Positions 52,113-59,462 of a stretch of DNA of 64,000 nucleotides are shown piece after piece. The translations under genes were made by a program, and so were the position numbers. The notes beneath the pieces were generated by a model. That model was not told where the DNA came from. It saw only the letters and a list, made by a program, of their open reading frames with translations, and ran no database searches. The stretch comes from Oligoflexia bacterium (GTDB lineage Bacteria > Bdellovibrionota > UBA1018). Numbering within the stretch: the stretch's first letter is position 1; each line of letters begins with the position of its first letter. Location of the stretch: contig JAMPXJ010000013.1 in assembly GCA_023701205.1 (NCBI GenBank), positions 1 through 64,000 on the forward strand, written 5' to 3'.

Positions 52113-52796
52113 TCACCTTTCATTCATGCAAGTGAGCGTGGTTCCAGCGACGGAATAGCCGTAGAGCGCCGCCGTGTTTCGCCAGACAACTTTTTCGCCA
52201 GCCACGACGAGGACCCCTTTGTTGGCTCCCGCATTCGAGACGCTCGCGCCTCCGATCCAGAGATCCGCGCCCGACTCATTGACGAAAGTCAGGCATTTTC
52301 GGTCCGTGTCCTGAGCGACGATGAGCCCGGCCGTTGCCGCCGCGAGGACCGCCGCCGAAACCGTGAAACTCGAACCGTCCGCGAGCGTGACACCTCCGGC
52401 GAGCTGGTTAATCAGGCTCCCGGGCCGGATCTCAGCAAGCCGGCTCATAACCACCGTCATGGTCTTTCCGGCCTGGGCGCTCCAGTGAAAATAGCCTCGC
52501 GCCATGGGCACAATCTGACTGAATACCGCGTTTTTTGTGAGCGGCACGGCGCCTTGCTGCTTATTTCGGCTATTCGGCCGGAAACTCACCTCTGCGCTTG
52601 AATCGGTCGCGGAGGCAATCCAGATGGACCGGAAAGAGCCGACCTCAAAAGGATCATTTTCGCTCCGTGCGGTCGCGAGATCGAAAGTCTGGACCTCAAT
52701 ATCCGCGCCTTGCTCGATGAGCTGGAGCAGGAGCAACGCGGCCTCTTTTTGAGACTCATCGGCGAGCGCCATTTTTGCGAGCGCGAGATTTTCCAC
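52113..52796 (-). CDS. Provirus structural-type protein, beta-rich
   Basis: 227 residues from the GTG at 52796, two bases after the upstream stop and preceded by GAAAGAAGG. Longer in-frame starts would overlap the upstream gene. A helical N-terminus (LAKMALADESQKEAALLLLQ) is followed by a Ser/Ala/Gly/Val-rich, probably beta region (FRPNSRNKQQGAVPLTKNAV, then LTFVNESGADLWIGGASVSN). This may be a vertex or minor capsid protein. It is directly upstream of the spike candidate. No family recognised. Confidence 0.55.
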   Translation of the reverse strand: MENLALAKMALADESQKEAALLLLQLIEQGADIEVQTFDLATARSENDPFEVGSFRSIWIASATDSSAEVSFRPNSRNKQQGAVPLTKNAVFSQIVPMARGYFHWSAQAGKTMTVVMSRLAEIRPGSLINQLAGGVTLADGSSFTVSAAVLAAATAGLIVAQDTDRKCLTFVNESGADLWIGGASVSNAGANKGVLVVAGEKVVWRNTAALYGYSVAGTTLTCMNER

Positions 52797-52797
52797 G

Positions 52798-54456
52798 TTA
52801 CACCTTCTTTCCGAAAATGAAGTAACCGGCGACCAGGGCGGCGACCAGGAGGGGAACCCCGGCCTTGACTGTTGTGGGCGCTGAAACCACTGTGTCCAGC
52901 GCCGCGGCGACCGGAGAAACCGCGGTGCCGGGAGCCGGAGACGAGGGCGCAATGCTCACGTTACTTGCAATCGTGCTGAACGCTGCAACTGTCGGAGCCC
53001 CAAAGATATCCGTTGCCGATGGCAGAGAAGGCGCCACGCTATTGAAAAGCCCCGATGTGTCCAGACTGATCCCACCGCCTAAATTCAGCATTTCTTTTCC
53101 TCCCTCGATTGCCGGCGACCCAGCGCCGACCACGTTTGAAACTCCAGTAGCGTTCGCGATCGCGCCCACTGCGTCCCCGGCTCCCGCGCCGAGCACGTTT
53201 TGACCTATCCCAGCAACGTCAACGGGTTTCCCCATGATCAGATTCGACGCCGTGTCCGTTGCCGCGCCAGTCACGGCCGTTGCAACCCCGCCGCTCAAGC
53301 CGAGATCCGCCACAACTCCGGCCGCAATGGGTGCGACGATTGCGACGGCCGCGATAGCAAGCGAGACCTCCATTGCAGTCATCACCAGCTTTACAACCTG
53401 AACAAAAATAGGCGTTCCAGTGTCGATTGCTTTTTTGAACCGTTTAAGCCCTTCGCCGGCATCCCCGAAAAGCCCCTGGGCGCGCACACTCGCCTGATAT
53501 TTTTCGTTCTCGCTCCTGAGCCAATCCCGAAGTAGCTTCATTGCCTCCGCCGGAAAGACGCCGCTATCTCGGATGAGATCCCATTGGTTAGCATCCGTTT
53601 GTGAGGCTCCCTCGCCCGTCAAAAAGGACTGCGTTTTATAGGAGTTTTTGAGAGGCCACGCGCTGATAACCTCCGAAAGCATGAGCGCCACAAGTGTCTT
53701 GGGGTAGACCTTGGTTTTTCCGTCCGGTCCTGGCATCTTCCCTAAAAGACGCCTCACCGAATCATCGGTGACGCCGATGGGTTTAAACCGTCCCATTGTG
53801 ATGTAGGGCCGGTAATCTCCGCGAGTCCATCTTTCAATTTCAAGCGGACCGGTATAGTTGAATTTGATAGGGTAATTCAATAATTCAAATTCAATAACGC
53901 CTTTTTCGACCGCCTCTCTTATCTCGTCGTCCTTGTGATTTAAGAGGTCCGCCACTAAAGACGCATCCGATTCTATCCCGCGAAGCCAGCGACGAAGCGC
54001 CCTTATGGTGTCCCAATAGGACATGGACCCGCTCCGTCTCGACATGCTGTTATAATTGTCAGGATTTGGAATGAAGTATTTTTCAAGCTCTACTTCGAAG
54101 CCCACGTTTCGGAGGACTTGAATATGGTCTTTGAGAGCGGTGCGCGCTGCTTTGATATGATTTCGGAGATAATCAACCGGCTTGTGCGTGTCCCAGCGCC
54201 TCTCATTGGATTTTCCGGTGCCACGAAACGGGTTGACGTTCAAGGGAACCCTTTGAGGGAATTCGACATACTTTGAATCGGGATCGGGATCGGGATAAAT
54301 TGCGTCCACGTTGACGTCCGAAACAGTGCGGACGTTATTCCCGGGCGCCTTTTCCCCAGTGGGAACTGCCTTGAAACTCCAGCGCACCGATCTACTGGCC
54401 CGAACCAGTTTTTGCGGCGGCCGTTCATAAGTTCCACTTGAGTCCCATTTCGCCAT
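52798..54456 (-). CDS. Large provirus protein with hydrophobic C-terminal half
   Basis: 552 residues, the largest gene of the element. Residues 1-330 are soluble and polar (DPDPDSKYVEFPQRVPLNVN, then WDTIRALRRWLRGIESDASL). After ~residue 355 come long Ala/Val/Gly-rich hydrophobic stretches (VVKLVMTAMEVSLAIAAVAI and VAPIAAGVVADLGLSGGVAT) and a C-terminal membrane helix (VPLLVAALVAGYFIFGKKV). A virion membrane or genome-delivery protein is plausible. No family recognised. It is the gene immediately downstream of the capsid gene. Confidence 0.6.
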   Translation of the reverse strand: MAKWDSSGTYERPPQKLVRASRSVRWSFKAVPTGEKAPGNNVRTVSDVNVDAIYPDPDPDSKYVEFPQRVPLNVNPFRGTGKSNERRWDTHKPVDYLRNHIKAARTALKDHIQVLRNVGFEVELEKYFIPNPDNYNSMSRRSGSMSYWDTIRALRRWLRGIESDASLVADLLNHKDDEIREAVEKGVIEFELLNYPIKFNYTGPLEIERWTRGDYRPYITMGRFKPIGVTDDSVRRLLGKMPGPDGKTKVYPKTLVALMLSEVISAWPLKNSYKTQSFLTGEGASQTDANQWDLIRDSGVFPAEAMKLLRDWLRSENEKYQASVRAQGLFGDAGEGLKRFKKAIDTGTPIFVQVVKLVMTAMEVSLAIAAVAIVAPIAAGVVADLGLSGGVATAVTGAATDTASNLIMGKPVDVAGIGQNVLGAGAGDAVGAIANATGVSNVVGAGSPAIEGGKEMLNLGGGISLDTSGLFNSVAPSLPSATDIFGAPTVAAFSTIASNVSIAPSSPAPGTAVSPVAAALDTVVSAPTTVKAGVPLLVAALVAGYFIFGKKV

Positions 54457-54531
54457 GATGTTTTTTCCGAAGAAAAACTCCCGCGCGGCCGAGGAGCGGA
54501 GGCCGCGCGGGAGCCGTGGTTGCGATGCGGG

Positions 54532-55578
54532 TTACGCAGGCACCTGGACAATCTCATGCTGCTCGATGTTGAGCTGCAAGGGATAGGTGACACCCGAGCG
54601 AGTCGAGATCACAAGCCGGAGGCTAGTGAGCGCGCGCGCGTCGAAGGCCGTGTTGAGATCCCCTTCGCTCGTGAGCAGCGGGATATAGACATACCCGTCA
54701 AGACGCGAGGAGTTGGACGCCCTGGCGGCGTTGCAGCCGAACATCTGCCGCATTTTCGCCTGAGCAGCCAGGAACGTGGTCTGCGCGATGATCTCCGAAC
54801 CCGTCATAATCTTGATGTCGGTGACACCGAGATCCGAGCGGACCGGAACGGCCGTTCCGTCCTTGACATACAACGCGAGGCCGGCAACGAAATTGCCGAA
54901 ATTCAGCTCAAAGCTGCGCTCGTTGGCCTGGGCGCCGATGGACTCCTGACTCCATGTCTGCTTGAAGTGAGCCAGCGGGAAGTTCGCGGGAACGCCGAGG
55001 ACCTCCTCGATGTACGCTTCGATCACGAAAGACTGGTTGGCATACGTGATGGTAGCGCCGGAAGTGTCCAGACCCGAATACGGACCCGTGATGAACTTGA
55101 CTTCCGCCTGAGATTTTCCGCGAAGGTCCAGCCACGTGCCGGAGCCGTTTTTCTTCGCGAGAATCATCTCGAAGGGGATCACGACGGTTTCACGCGCAGT
55201 CGTATACTGCGTCGTGGTTCCCCAGGCGAAACCGCCGTCAGCGGTCGGGTTGTTGCCGGTCACGGCCGAGGCGCCGGCCGAGGACTTCCGCTCACCTTCC
55301 TGACCGAAAGCCAGGATCTCCACCATGTGGAGCATGTGCGGACGCACGTTTTTCACGACGCGGCCGTTGACCTGCACGATGATCTGGTTGATCAGCGTGT
55401 CGAAGGTCGACTCCACCGGAGCCGCCGGAGATCCGGAGCTGAAGGTGTAGGAAAGGCTCCCGTTGAAAACCAGCGTGAGCTGTTTCGCGACGAGATCCTT
55501 GGGCAGCGGGAGCTGCAAGGTCTGACTGGGAGCGAAAGCTGTATCTTGCAGCCGGCGCTCACGGGTTTGAACTCTCAT
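54532..55578 (-). CDS. Putative double-jelly-roll major capsid protein
   Basis: 348 residues, preceded by AAAGGGGAA. The sequence is beta-strand rich, without signal or membrane helix, and opens SQTLQLPLPKDLVAKQLTLV, then FNGSLSYTFSSG, then VESTFDTLINQIIVQVNGRV. A short leading strand, LPLP-K-x(4)-L-L-L and a long I-I-x-V-NG strand are the features shared by DJR capsid proteins of tailless dsDNA and ssDNA viruses. Two matching beta blocks, ~25-180 and ~190-345, agree with two jelly rolls. The length equals typical prokaryotic DJR capsids (260-400). The packaging ATPase next door supports the call. It is based on pattern, not a search. Confidence 0.72.
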   Translation of the reverse strand: MRVQTRERRLQDTAFAPSQTLQLPLPKDLVAKQLTLVFNGSLSYTFSSGSPAAPVESTFDTLINQIIVQVNGRVVKNVRPHMLHMVEILAFGQEGERKSSAGASAVTGNNPTADGGFAWGTTTQYTTARETVVIPFEMILAKKNGSGTWLDLRGKSQAEVKFITGPYSGLDTSGATITYANQSFVIEAYIEEVLGVPANFPLAHFKQTWSQESIGAQANERSFELNFGNFVAGLALYVKDGTAVPVRSDLGVTDIKIMTGSEIIAQTTFLAAQAKMRQMFGCNAARASNSSRLDGYVYIPLLTSEGDLNTAFDARALTSLRLVISTRSGVTYPLQLNIEQHEIVQVPA

Positions 55579-55630
55579 TTTGATTCCCCTTTTTTTTTCT
55601 TTTTTGGCCAGTTTTCGCGGGAATTCGCGG

Positions 55631-55732
55631 TTACTTCACGATGGCGCCGACCGTGGGCACCTTTTTGGCGATGTACATGGCCAGGAGGCCGCCGATAACA
55701 CCCAGGGCAATCTGTTTCGCGAGAGTCTTCAT
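55631..55732 (-). CDS. 33-residue provirus membrane protein
   Basis: Too short for standard gene calls. AAAGGA precedes the ATG at 55732. The product is one membrane helix (KQIALGVIGGLLAMYIA) with a short basic flank (KKVPTVGAIVK). It lies between promoter and capsid gene, so it should be co-expressed with the capsid. Tiny single-span proteins next to the capsid gene are usual in membrane-containing DJR viruses. Confidence 0.6.
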   Translation of the reverse strand: MKTLAKQIALGVIGGLLAMYIAKKVPTVGAIVK

Positions 55733-55819
55733 GATTTTTTCCTTTCGATTTTTCGATTTTTTACTTTCCGACTGTTTTTCGAGACTCAGCTCGCGTCCGG
55801 AAAGTGTCAACAGATTTTC

Positions 55820-55848
55820 ATAATATTATAATTTCTTCATCTTTACAA
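55820..55848 (-). promoter_or_regulatory. Promoter for the capsid gene block
   Basis: On the minus strand TTGTAA (55848-55843), a 17-base spacer, then TATTAT (55825-55820), in an A+T-rich stretch. Transcription would start near 55813, about 80 bases before the 33-residue gene. Confidence 0.55.
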
Positions 55849-55898
55849 AAATAGAACGCAACGCGGCTGGCCAGGGGGATAGGCGCCGATTTTTTGGC

Positions 55899-56537
55899 TC
55901 AGCTTGTGACTATTTGCGGGGGATTTTGATCTCTGAAATGCAAAAACTGGTATTGCCGGAGCGTGCGGAGCTGCGCCGCGTGTGAGCCCATGAATTCCTT
56001 GAGATAGTTGAAATCATTGGCCTCGTTGAAATTCGAGCAAAAAATGTGGTGACTCTGCGAGAGGATATTTTTATTCACGTTGGCAGGGCGCTGCGAGCAG
56101 GAAATCAGCCCGATATTCTCATGTCTCCCCGTGAGCAGGCATTCCTTGAGCCATTTCGGGATAAAATGCGGACTCGCGAAGTTGTGGACCTCATCGATCA
56201 CAAGGCAAAGGGAACTCTGCCAGCGGCACGCACGCTGGCGCATGTAGCAGACCCGAAGCGCCTCATTGAAAACGTCGTCGTGGTTATCCGCCTCGATATC
56301 GAATTGGAAAATCAGCTTGAAAGCCGGCGCATCCATCGTCTCCCGGATCGCGCGCCCAAAGCCGTCAAACGTGCTCACGAAATGAACTCCCGGGCCGCGC
56401 TCGTTACTGTACTCCCGGAGCCGGTCGAAAATCACAAGCCGCGGGAACGCGCGATCGCGCTGAATCTTTCGCGCGAGCGTCGTCTTTCCGCTCCCGCGTT
56501 TACCCAGGATAGTGATTACGTCCGTTTTCGTGAACAC
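55899..56537 (-). CDS. A32/FtsK-HerA-like genome-packaging ATPase
   Basis: 212 residues from a GTG. Walker A GKRGSGKTT at residues 12-20, Walker B LCLVIDEVHNF with Asp115-Glu116, and a sensor-like GLISCSQRP at ~143-151. The protein is the size of packaging ATPases in PRD1, PM2 and other DJR viruses. The family drives genome entry into preformed capsids. Filamentous-phage Zot ATPases share some motifs but carry a membrane helix, which is missing here. Its position between the membrane-protein genes and the capsid gene is the usual DJR order. Confidence 0.8.
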   Translation of the reverse strand: MFTKTDVITILGKRGSGKTTLARKIQRDRAFPRLVIFDRLREYSNERGPGVHFVSTFDGFGRAIRETMDAPAFKLIFQFDIEADNHDDVFNEALRVCYMRQRACRWQSSLCLVIDEVHNFASPHFIPKWLKECLLTGRHENIGLISCSQRPANVNKNILSQSHHIFCSNFNEANDFNYLKEFMGSHAAQLRTLRQYQFLHFRDQNPPQIVTS

Positions 56538-56544
56538 GCGGGAC

Positions 56545-57072
56545 TCACGCGGCCGGCGCGGCCGGCGGCGGCGCCTTCCCGTCCGCTCCGCGCGCCATGC
56601 GCTCTTGCTGGACCTTCGAGAAAATCATGTATTTCGAAACCGCAATACTCCCGATGCCGATAACCGCCATCAGCTCCGGACTCATCTCCGCTTCGGTGAC
56701 ATTGGGGAACCATTTCTGCAATACCGGGTTGAGGTAAATGCAGATTCTAGCGCGCTCCTCATCGCTGATTTCGATCTCCTTGACCCCGGTTTGATCAACC
56801 AGGAACCCCGAAGCAACGCCAGTGAGATCCGAGATCATCGGAGCATAGTCGGTCGGCGGTTGGATCGGAGCGGAGTCTGCCTCGGCCGAAAAGCTCGGTT
56901 CGCCTTGTGCCTGGGCATCGCCTGGCAACGGGTTTTTTCGAGGCCGACCCCGCTTCCGCTTGAGCGGCGCCGCCTGGGCATCCGCCAAGTTTTGTTTACT
57001 CTCCTGGATAACCGCGTCGATCGGGAGCGCGGCTGGAGTTTCCTGATTTTCTGGATTTTCTGGATTACCCAT
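56545..57072 (-). CDS. Provirus protein with AT-hook-like motif and one membrane helix
   Basis: 175 residues. Pro/Gln/Ala-rich start (NPENPENQETPAALPIDAV), then KRKRGRPRKNPLPG, an AT-hook-like RGRPRKNP element for minor-groove DNA contact. In the C-terminal third MAVIGIGSIAVSKYMIFSKV is a membrane helix. This arrangement could tie viral DNA to the virion membrane. The gene overlaps neither neighbour but lies 9 bases downstream of the 95-residue membrane protein and 7 bases before the ATPase. No family recognised. Confidence 0.6.
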   Translation of the reverse strand: MGNPENPENQETPAALPIDAVIQESKQNLADAQAAPLKRKRGRPRKNPLPGDAQAQGEPSFSAEADSAPIQPPTDYAPMISDLTGVASGFLVDQTGVKEIEISDEERARICIYLNPVLQKWFPNVTEAEMSPELMAVIGIGSIAVSKYMIFSKVQQERMARGADGKAPPPAAPAA

Positions 57073-57081
57073 TTTCAGACC

Positions 57082-57369
57082 TCAAAAAATAATCGTAGGA
57101 AGCCCGTTAATTTCTGGCGCCGGAGCTGGACTGGACTGCTCCCTGGGAGGCTCCTGGGCGAAAGCCATGGCCTGAGCGGTTTCCTGGGAATTCTTTTTTT
57201 TCCGCCGGAGCAGATAAAAGGCGCCGAAAATCACCGTTGCCGCCGCCGCGAGCGGAATAAATTGACGGGCGCTGAATTTCGCGCCGGGCGCGGCCGGGGT
57301 TTTTGCGGGAATTTCCGGAATAACCGGATCGACTTTCGGAATTGCTGGCGTGGCGGCTGGAATATCCAT
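57082..57369 (-). CDS. Provirus protein with one membrane helix and Pro/Ala-rich flanks
   Basis: 95 residues. The N-terminal half is Pro/Ile/Ala-rich (PAATPAIPKVDPVIPEIPAK, low complexity). A membrane helix (FIPLAAAATVIFGAFYLLRRK) is followed by basic KKNSQ and a Pro/Ala-rich tail. The start at 57369 is the first gene after the palindromic promoter. It is probably a virion membrane protein; no family recognised. Confidence 0.6.
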   Translation of the reverse strand: MDIPAATPAIPKVDPVIPEIPAKTPAAPGAKFSARQFIPLAAAATVIFGAFYLLRRKKKNSQETAQAMAFAQEPPREQSSPAPAPEINGLPTIIF

Positions 57370-57395
57370 GGCATTTAACCTCTGATATTCGATTA

Positions 57396-57432
57396 TTTTA
57401 ATTTCTTAAGATTGTAAATTACAATTAATTGT
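57396..57432 (-). promoter_or_regulatory. Promoter with overlapping palindromes upstream of the packaging block
   Basis: On the minus strand TTGTAA (57424-57419), 17 bases, then TTAAAA (57401-57396). The -35 is inside ATTGTAA-A-TTACAAT (57411-57425), a perfect 7-bp inverted repeat, and next to ACAATTAATTGT (57421-57432), a perfect 12-bp palindrome. The overlap with the -35 suggests repressor binding. Confidence 0.5.
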
Positions 57433-57435
57433 TTC

Positions 57436-57476
57436 GAAAATAAAAACGGCGGCACCCATTTCTGAGCGTCGCCGTT
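57436..57476 (-). terminator. Rho-independent terminator after the 74-residue gene
   Basis: On the minus strand AACGGCG pairs with CGCCGTT around a loop of 18 bases, followed by TTTATTTTC. It lies 65 bases after the stop at 57541 and separates the first two provirus genes from the packaging block. Confidence 0.6.
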
Positions 57477-57540
57477 CCGCAGGAGCGCGCGAGTGTGCTA
57501 AGTCCGCGCGGTTCTTGGAGGAACTATTCCCCCTGCTAAA

Positions 57541-57765
57541 TCACATTTTCAGCGGCGGCTTTCCTCCCGCCAGCTCCCGGAGCAATTCCAGCGCGACGAT
57601 GAGCCCGGCGGCGACGCCTTGCTCGAATTCGCTGGCGCGGTGATAAGACTCCGGCCGGCGCGTCAACGCCTGGGCATCGGAGGCCATGTGCTCCAATACG
57701 CGCACCGTTGCCTGGACGTGTTCCAGGGGAATGCCGGTTTCCCGTTTTTGAGTCGAAAGCTGCAT
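57541..57765 (-). CDS. Small helical provirus protein
   Basis: 74 residues with a perfect AGGAGGT eight bases before the ATG at 57765. The protein is helical (PLEHVQATVRVLEHMASDAQ, then FEQGVAAGLIVALELLREL) and has no membrane helix. The strong ribosome site suggests high expression. It lies just downstream of the 183-residue gene and before the terminator. No family recognised. Confidence 0.6.
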   Translation of the reverse strand: MQLSTQKRETGIPLEHVQATVRVLEHMASDAQALTRRPESYHRASEFEQGVAAGLIVALELLRELAGGKPPLKM

Positions 57766-57817
57766 TTTCGCGACCTCCTAAAATCGGATATGAGCCGTTT
57801 TTTTTGACGGGTAGACC

Positions 57818-58369
57818 CTACCCCGCAAGGCAGTCTTGGATTTTTGCAAGGATTGGAGCCCCAACACGCACGCGCTCGATGGCGCGCCCAATCGCGAGTG
57901 CGGTTAACCGCTCCCCTGAATCGGCGCCGTAGATTTCATTGAGCGCGGCGACCTCGCGCGAGATCACCGCCGCGCGCTCCTGCTCGGATTGGTATTCCTG
58001 CCGGAACGCCGCGACCGCCGCGCGCTCCTGCTCGATCGCGCGCGCGCGTTCCTCCGTCTCAAGCGATGACACCGGCGCCGGCTCCTTCGCTTTCAGCGTC
58101 CTTGACAACTTCTCCACAAGTTGAACTATCGGCGCAATGTTTCCGGCCGCGAGATATCCAAGCGGATCGGCCTGGGCCGCGCCCGTCTCGTCCAGCCAGT
58201 CAAGCGCCGACTCGATTTCGCGGAAAGTGTATTTTTCCCGGAGTTTTTTGAGAATTTCGGAGCGGCGTTTTTTTTCTTCGATCGGCGCCAGCTCGTTGAA
58301 GTGATAGCGGTAGATCCTGCTCAGCGCGCGGTTTTCGGCGCGCGTCTTGGATCTCGAATCAGTTTCCAT
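57818..58369 (-). CDS. Provirus protein of unknown function, first gene from attR
   Basis: 183 residues. The ATG at 58369 has GGGGGAA upstream. Basic and helical N-terminus (SKTRAENRALSRIYRYHFN, then KKRRSEILKKLREKYTFREI), then a long coiled-coil-like segment (RAIEQERAAVAAFRQEYQSE). DNA binding or a replication role is possible, but no domain is recognised. In the circular genome its frame would be continuous with the gene that crosses attL. The first 49 bases left of the att core hold no obvious promoter. Confidence 0.55.
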   Translation of the reverse strand: METDSRSKTRAENRALSRIYRYHFNELAPIEEKKRRSEILKKLREKYTFREIESALDWLDETGAAQADPLGYLAAGNIAPIVQLVEKLSRTLKAKEPAPVSSLETEERARAIEQERAAVAAFRQEYQSEQERAAVISREVAALNEIYGADSGERLTALAIGRAIERVRVGAPILAKIQDCLAG

Positions 58370-58417
58370 GCGAGTATTCCCCCGTTTTCGAGGGAATATC
58401 GGGCGAAACAGAACGTG

Positions 58418-58445
58418 CCTTGACGTCCTATTTCTTATCGGACGT
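58418..58445. other. dif-like XerC/XerD site (attR of provirus), XerD arm degenerate
   Basis: Reads CCTTGACGTCC / TATTTC / TTATCGGACGT. The centre and XerC arm equal those at 47188-47215 over 15 bases, and TGAC of the XerD arm is kept at the same spacing, but the rest of that arm is not dif-like. This is the pattern of attR after XerC-type integration. Confidence 0.75.
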
Positions 58446-58813
58446 TATTTTTCCGAGGACTGATCGGAATACCCCGGCCTACTGACTTGCGCTGAGTCAT
58501 CATCGGACACTCAAACGAGCGCTGCGCGACCATAAACCAAGGAGTTTCTAGACGAAGACTCGGCGGGAATTGCAACGCCCAATCCAGCTGCGTTCCCGAT
58601 CGGACCTCGGAAGGTTCTTTAGCAAATGGAAGGTCGGCACCGAGGTCACATTGGGGGAATGACCCTCCCGCGCATACCGGATACTCAACTTTGATGGAGA
58701 AACGGGCGGGGAGCTAAGCGTGGGGTCAGACGATTGGAACGGAGCACGCTTTGCACCAGTGGCCGCTCCGAGAGTTGCTTGCAAAGAAGTATGAAGTGTG
58801 GAATTAGCGCTTC
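58446..58813. other. Intergenic region right of the provirus, no gene seen
   Basis: About 370 bases of mixed composition with no supported reading frame. A minus-strand frame here has poor codon use and no ribosome site. Confidence 0.4.
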
Positions 58814-59299
58814 ATGGTAAGAAGAAGAGTTGGTTTCGCCCCTCTAATTTTTGCTCCGCTTGTCCTTGTCGCTCCGATTTTGGCATACGCGGGAACGGCT
58901 TTTGATGAGTTTATTGGCGTCTATTCAGTTAAGTCTGTTAAGTGCTTGTCTGACGGGCGTGAGCAGTCTTGTACGTATACGGGCATAAAAATCGCGCCGG
59001 ATTCCCAATGTAAGGGTTACCTCTCCTTTTGTGAACAAGTCGCTGATTTCGGTGCTTGCTCTTGTTTGGATGAGTATGACTACATGCAGGATGGCTTCGG
59101 TGCGAGAGCTTTTTTGAAAGAGAAAGAAGGTTGGGCACTCCGGAAGTATGAGTACAAAGACAAGGAGCTAACCATAACGGAATCGCATTCCATGAAGAGG
59201 GAAAGTGATGGCAGTTATTCACTAGTGGTTGAAGGCGTCGCAAATCGTGGCAATGAGAATATTTCCTTCCAAAGACGGTACAGCGTAGAAAGAAAATAG
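58814..59299 (+). CDS. Small exported protein of unknown function
   Basis: 161 residues with a signal peptide (VGFAPLIFAPLVLVAPILAYA, cleavage AYAG). The mature part (FDEFIGVYSVKSVKCLSDGR) has six Cys in three close pairs and a lipocalin-like beta look. Lower G+C than core genes of the window. Similar in length and style to the exported gene at 23984, but I cannot claim homology. It has no partner on the same strand. Confidence 0.6.
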   Translation: MVRRRVGFAPLIFAPLVLVAPILAYAGTAFDEFIGVYSVKSVKCLSDGREQSCTYTGIKIAPDSQCKGYLSFCEQVADFGACSCLDEYDYMQDGFGARAFLKEKEGWALRKYEYKDKELTITESHSMKRESDGSYSLVVEGVANRGNENISFQRRYSVERK

Positions 59300-59462
59300 C
59301 CACCCGGCGGAAAAGACCAAACAATAGGCGTTCGCGCATTCGATGAGATTGAAGGTCTTGACGCCAAAGGCAGAGTCGAAATGCCCTCCACGCCAATGTC
59401 TCTTGAGTAGTGGAATACGACGGATTAGAAGGTCGGCAAAAAGTCGCCTACTTGGGTAGTGC

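Larger units (their letters stand above)
47188..58445. mobile_element. dif-integrated provirus of a tailless, double-jelly-roll-type virus
   Basis: An 11.2-kb block bounded by dif-like sites. Shared 15-base core TATTTCTTATCGGAC occurs at 47199 and 58429, giving a predicted circular genome of 11,230 bp. Inside are about 21 genes, nearly all on the minus strand with overlapping starts and stops. They include a putative double-jelly-roll capsid protein, a packaging ATPase, a lytic transglycosylase and a run of small membrane proteins. No integrase, large terminase, portal or tail gene is seen. The content resembles corticovirus- or tectivirus-like elements and the metagenomic DJR groups. Its own structural genes sit right of centre, and the HTH gene lies at the left end. 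Confidence 0.82.

Noticed and set aside
55899..56537. Filamentous-phage Zot ATPase, making the element an inovirus
   Set aside because: No membrane helix in the ATPase, no inovirus coat or adsorption genes, and a large beta-rich capsid-like protein next to it.
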